Below are positions 4,428-8,127 of a DNA stretch of 8,127 bases, one piece after another. Numbering within the stretch: position 1 is the stretch's first letter; every line of letters starts with the position of its first letter. Source of the stretch: Candidatus Roizmanbacteria bacterium CG_4_10_14_0_8_um_filter_39_9 (GTDB lineage Bacteria > Patescibacteriota > Microgenomatia > UBA1406 > GWC2-37-13). Both the position numbers and the translations under genes were made by a program. Below the pieces are notes generated by a model that saw only the letters and a program-made list of their open reading frames with translations, was not told the origin of the DNA and did no database searches. The DNA is taken from assembly GCA_002784505.1 (NCBI GenBank), contig PFLF01000052.1:1-8127 (forward strand), written 5' to 3'.

Positions 4428-4452
4428 CCGCTTAACCTACGAAGTTAGGCGG
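4428..4452. terminator. Hairpin between convergent genes, possible bidirectional terminator
   Basis: CCGCTTAAC pairs with GTTAGGCGG (nine pairs, one T-G) around CTACGAA. It lies between the stop of the module 3 MNT gene (4384) and the stop of the large membrane gene (4465), where a shared terminator would be expected. Neither strand has a strong T-tract after the stem, so the terminator call is tentative. Its apex resembles those of the hairpins at 1771 and 2622. Confidence 0.45.
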
Positions 4453-4464
4453 CTTACCGTCTGA

Positions 4465-7400
4465 TTATTCCCTTTGTCTATAAGTCAAAATTCCTAACAA
4501 AGTCAGTCCCAACAATCCAAACCCAATAAATTCCAAGTATTGCGGCCAGAAGATGATAACTACATTGTGTTTCCTGGGAGAAAGTTCCCATCCATTTGCC
4601 CAATTGTTGATAAGAATATGTTCTTTTATTTCACGCCCGTTCATAGACGGAAATAACTGAGCAAAGGTATTATTCTCATAAACTTCATAGGCAATCCATC
4701 CCTCATGAAAGCTTTGCATAAGGACAATCGTAGACTTTGTCTCATAATCAGTTTGTACATCATATCTGGGAACATTACTTTTTATGGATACTATTGGAAT
4801 AGTGCCATTTATGATTGGGTTTACATCAGCTTTTTGCAGCTTAATTTGAGAAAGAAATGAATAGGGCAGGGGAGTTATTGACACATCTTTAATCTCAAAA
4901 ACAGTAGGTATTTGATTAAACGAACTTGCGTTAAACAGTATTTGTAAGCCCTTATCAAACTCAGTATTCGGGCCTATGAGGTAATAATTTTTTGTCAAAG
5001 TATTCTTTGCAGGAACAAACGTATTTACATATTTATATTTATTACTCATACTGGATATGTTCACAATGGGCCGCATACCACTCAATCTTCTCATATCAGT
5101 TGAAATAAGATAGCTATTGCCGTTGTCCCATTCAGGAAGATTAATCCAAAAATTGAGAAAATTATCCTCGGACAAAAGACGTAAAGATTTTACGCCGTTT
5201 TCATCCCTTTCGGAGATATTGGTTTCCCCCTCAAGAAGCTTATTGTGATCAAATCCGCTTTTTTTATAGAGAGATTGAGAAATGATGCCGTTTATTGCTT
5301 TGGAATTGGAAAGCTTGGGAAACTGAACAATCATCTCAGATTGAGCCGGTATATCAATATTTTGCCATGATAAACTTGAGAGGTGGTTCAGTTGTTCGGA
5401 GGTGATAGTAGCGCTGGCGATCAGAGGATAGGATGCAAATTGAATATTGTTGTATTGAATTTTTCCGTTATGGTTAGCTATAGCATTATCTCCCGGATCT
5501 ACAATCATAGTCAGATAGCCGCTTGAATCTACGCTGTTTGATTCAAAATATTCAGAGAATCCTTTCTCCTGTTGAGAAAACCCAGACCTAGGTATTATAT
5601 TGTCATTTAGGCATGTATTTTCAATGGAATTAAAGTAGCAATAGTGTGGAAGTTCATTTTGAGATGAGTTATATGAAAATGAAAGATGATTTAATGAGGT
5701 TGATGAAATGCCTTTTAAACTTGCTTGATAGGTCGCACATACTGCGTGCGATTTAGCCTTTAAAATAAGTCCAGAACTTGCCGATACTTCAGCCGGAGGC
5801 GCCTCATCACTTAATTGTTTATTACATACAGTGGTAGCGGAAAAATCATTAAACCCAATCTGTTTATGAGATCCTTGTTCTACAGAATATATATTTACCT
5901 CATTCGGTAACGAATCTTTGTCTAAATAAGCGCTTCCGATCAGTACAAGTTGATTTTTTAGGCTGTGTATCGGAAAAAAATCTTTATTGTTGATATCCAC
6001 TATAAACACATTACCTTTAACCTGAAATTCAGTAGTAATCGCGTATTGTTTTTCTTTTAGTTCTGTGGTGTTGATAAATATTCTGGGGTTCACTTCTTTA
6101 AACAACAAGGTGAGAGTTTCTTTGTCTTTTTTAGCATATATGTTTACGGGTTGTGTTTTTTCATTCTGGTTAATTGACGAGGGTATTTGAATGTTATAAT
6201 TTCCGGGCAATAAAGGAGTCATAATATTATATGACTTGTCATCTTCGGTAATTTGTATTGATGAATCAATTTGAGGTCTGTTGGTAAATAAAGACTGAAA
6301 AGGAAACACATATTCAGCTTTATCGTGTTCAACAGGGCTTTTATATATGCCAAGAGTGCTAAATGCCGTGTCTATATTATCAAATGAATTACTAATATCA
6401 ACGGACGGTAATTTATCGATAAGAACAATATTATTTATCGACTCAATCCCAGGCGATATTTCATATACTCTTATTCCGTCAACCTCAAATTTTTTTTGAA
6501 CTGTAGTATTATTGAAAAGCATGTTTCCTTCCTGCTTTAATAAAAACTTTAAAGGCATGGAGTCCGAAGGAATATATGATTCATCAAAAATAATATATTT
6601 GATGTTGTATTTTTGAAGGACCTGATTAAATAACCCTATGTCTTGTTTTTTTAGTGCGTAATTTAGTTCCCAATAATAACCCTCAAGTGGCTTACTCCAA
6701 ACGTCAAAAGCTCGGTCCATAATCGGCTGCTCTATCCCATACCAAAGAAATCCTGACCCTATTGCCCCCCATCTATAGCTACCCCAACCCCAATAGCTAT
6801 CTTGAGGCATATTCATGATTCGGGCGTTCTTATCTTGCGAGGCAAAATAATTAAACAGTTTGAAGTATTTGTCTGGAATCACGAGCCGAGATTTACTATA
6901 AAAAAGGTATCCTCTGAAAATGGGATATCCCATAACGACAATACAGACAAATAAAATAGAGAGGAATATATTTGAGGTTTTGCGATGATTTCTGAGGATT
7001 TTCCCGTCAACAAGTGTGCTTACACCAGCAGAAAAAAAGACTGAAAAGACAAAGACCGTTGGAACGATAAATTTTGTAAAAGGATTACGAAAAATCTGAT
7101 TTATGAGGGGAATGGAGCGTATTATATTATTCAAATCCGCAAAAAGTGGTGTATCTGAAAGAAATGCGAGGCAAGCGAGGGCAAAAATACCCCATAAATA
7201 TTTATTGTTCTTATTTCTCCCAAAGAGGCCAAATATTACGACGACAAATAACGCATATCCTACAAAGGTAACCGTTTGAGATTTATAATGGTCACGCCAT
7301 GGTTGCATCATATATCCGAGGTCTTTTGAATTAGTTTCTGAATTTATGAAATCGAAATAAAATTCTTTAAGAAGTGCAAAATCTTGGATGGTACCTCGTT

Positions 7401-8127
7401 TTTTATTAATTTGAAAAAAACGTTCATTGTTCATCTGATTATTCATAGCCTGCTGAGTGACCAATACGTTTTTGAAAGTAAAGTATGCGTTTGGAATAAG
7501 CCAAAATGCATTTACACAAAAAATGATAAGAAGCAACTTGAGGTATGATCTCATATGGATAAGTGATTTATGTAGGACGATATCACCGACAATTATTGAC
7601 CCCAGACAGAGGAGATAGACAAGAAACAGGGTTTGAACATATGCTTGGGGAACCGCAAGAAAATTAACAAGAGTAAATATAATAACGTTTTTTTTACTAG
7701 GGTGATTTAATAGTTTGAAAAATACAAAAAGCTCCCAAGGGAAAAATCCCCAGAATGTGCTATATGGCTCAAAAGGAACAAAAAAATACTGGATCGTTCC
7801 CAGATTCAGCAGGTAAAATAGCGCGCCAAGAAACGCTGTTTTTTGCCTTAAATCTTCATCTTTATGTCGAAGAAAAAATCCCTCAATAAAAGTATAAATT
7901 CCAAGCGTGCCCACAAGCAGCATAAGGAAATGAAACACATATCTTAACGATGACGAAGGAAGAACAAATGAAGTGAGAAGTAGAAAAAGTTGCCGGGGAA
8001 GATCGGATGCATGAGCCATGCCTGCCAGTAGTCCAAGCCCCTGGTATTCTTGCCACACGCTAAAAATTGAACGATAAATATTTAACCCAAAATTGAATTC
8101 AGGGTGTAAATTGTCCCATCCGGTAAG
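4465..8127 (-). CDS. Very large multi-pass membrane protein, GT-C/YfhO-like (5' end outside window)
   Basis: The frame is open to base 8127, so the true start is outside; the GTG at 8056-8058 is internal. The extra 23 codons read LTGWDNLHPEFNFGLNIYR and on, directly before VWQEYQGLGLLAGMAHASDLPR, a continuous typical N-terminal region. In-window length is 1220 residues. About ten transmembrane helices cluster in residues 45-410, followed by a long extracytoplasmic part (about 415-1185) rich in beta-type sequence, and one final helix (about 1189-1214) ending in the basic tail YRQRE. NNWANGW lies at 1174-1180. The layout (many helices, acidic WDN loop near the start, large outer domain) resembles GT-C glycosyltransferases and YfhO-like proteins, so a role in cell-surface glycan assembly is likely but not shown. 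No clear catalytic motif can be proven. It is the intact relative of the tail fragments at 2676 and 3479. Confidence 0.8.
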   Translation of the reverse strand, partial: LTGWDNLHPEFNFGLNIYRSIFSVWQEYQGLGLLAGMAHASDLPRQLFLLLTSFVLPSSSLRYVFHFLMLLVGTLGIYTFIEGFFLRHKDEDLRQKTAFLGALFYLLNLGTIQYFFVPFEPYSTFWGFFPWELFVFFKLLNHPSKKNVIIFTLVNFLAVPQAYVQTLFLVYLLCLGSIIVGDIVLHKSLIHMRSYLKLLLIIFCVNAFWLIPNAYFTFKNVLVTQQAMNNQMNNERFFQINKKRGTIQDFALLKEFYFDFINSETNSKDLGYMMQPWRDHYKSQTVTFVGYALFVVVIFGLFGRNKNNKYLWGIFALACLAFLSDTPLFADLNNIIRSIPLINQIFRNPFTKFIVPTVFVFSVFFSAGVSTLVDGKILRNHRKTSNIFLSILFVCIVVMGYPIFRGYLFYSKSRLVIPDKYFKLFNYFASQDKNARIMNMPQDSYWGWGSYRWGAIGSGFLWYGIEQPIMDRAFDVWSKPLEGYYWELNYALKKQDIGLFNQVLQKYNIKYIIFDESYIPSDSMPLKFLLKQEGNMLFNNTTVQKKFEVDGIRVYEISPGIESINNIVLIDKLPSVDISNSFDNIDTAFSTLGIYKSPVEHDKAEYVFPFQSLFTNRPQIDSSIQITEDDKSYNIMTPLLPGNYNIQIPSSINQNEKTQPVNIYAKKDKETLTLLFKEVNPRIFINTTELKEKQYAITTEFQVKGNVFIVDINNKDFFPIHSLKNQLVLIGSAYLDKDSLPNEVNIYSVEQGSHKQIGFNDFSATTVCNKQLSDEAPPAEVSASSGLILKAKSHAVCATYQASLKGISSTSLNHLSFSYNSSQNELPHYCYFNSIENTCLNDNIIPRSGFSQQEKGFSEYFESNSVDSSGYLTMIVDPGDNAIANHNGKIQYNNIQFASYPLIASATITSEQLNHLSSLSWQNIDIPAQSEMIVQFPKLSNSKAINGIISQSLYKKSGFDHNKLLEGETNISERDENGVKSLRLLSEDNFLNFWINLPEWDNGNSYLISTDMRRLSGMRPIVNISSMSNKYKYVNTFVPAKNTLTKNYYLIGPNTEFDKGLQILFNASSFNQIPTVFEIKDVSITPLPYSFLSQIKLQKADVNPIINGTIPIVSIKSNVPRYDVQTDYETKSTIVLMQSFHEGWIAYEVYENNTFAQLFPSMNGREIKEHILINNWANGWELSPRKHNVVIIFWPQYLEFIGFGLLGLTLLGILTYRQRE

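Noticed and set aside
4428..4452. Integron attachment-site reading: GCTTAAC fits RYYYAAC and GTTAGGC fits GTTRRRY
   Set aside because: Only 7 nt separate the two cores and the second core pair of an attC is missing. The hairpins at 1771 and 2622 do not fit the consensus, and no integron integrase is in view. The match is what any AAC..GTT palindrome could give.
8056..8058. GTG as the true start of the large membrane protein
   Set aside because: The frame stays open to the window edge, and the 23 upstream codons have the composition and motif style of the same protein family.

Overview
The window looks like chromosome from an uncultured small-genome bacterium of the Candidate Phyla Radiation (Patescibacteria, most like Microgenomates). 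This is inferred from protein character. A very large multi-pass membrane protein carries the C-terminal NNWANGW signature I associate with that group. There is a small DUF5659-like protein. Many starts lack a Shine-Dalgarno sequence, and several genes appear to be transcribed without a leader. TGA is used as an ordinary stop, which argues against Gracilibacteria/Absconditabacteria, where it encodes glycine.

Layout. (1) 1-1186, minus strand: a tight three-gene operon read right to left. It holds a 199-aa Nudix hydrolase with a TTG start, a 141-aa Nudix hydrolase, and the first 52 codons of a class I SAM methyltransferase cut by the window edge. Gaps are 2 bp each. (2) 1290-1695, plus: a DUF5659-like small protein and an overlapping short unknown ORF. 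(3) 1758-4384, plus: three consecutive MNT/HEPN (nucleotidyltransferase plus HEPN) toxin-antitoxin-type modules. Modules 1 and 2 are MntA-HepT type in the order MNT then HEPN. Module 3 is a different HEPN class in the order HEPN then MNT. (4) 4465-8127, minus: the 5'-truncated large membrane protein, convergent with module 3.

The most unusual part is what separates the modules. Each module is preceded by a repeat that is, wholly or partly, the antisense-oriented, decayed 3' end of a gene paralogous to the large membrane protein. The clearest copy (3479-3682) translates on the minus strand as the last ~68 codons of such a protein, with the conserved Trp of NNWANGW changed to TGA. Part of it (3476-3554) is about 91% identical to 2676-2753. 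The segment next to that copy (2609-2707) is in turn about 90% identical to 1758-1856. The array therefore reads tail, module, tail, module, tail, module, then the intact gene. This suggests either that MNT/HEPN modules accumulate at the 3' ends of these genes, or that modules replaced the bodies of tandem paralogs. Each module has an extended -10 box (TGnTATAAT) ending only 6, 6 and 10 nt before its first ATG.

Within each module the two proteins should work as a pair. In MntA-HepT systems the MNT enzyme AMPylates a tyrosine of the HEPN RNase and so neutralises it. All three MNT proteins keep GSx10DxD, and HepT1 and HepT2 keep Rx4HxY. No integrase, transposase, tRNA, rRNA or CRISPR array is visible.
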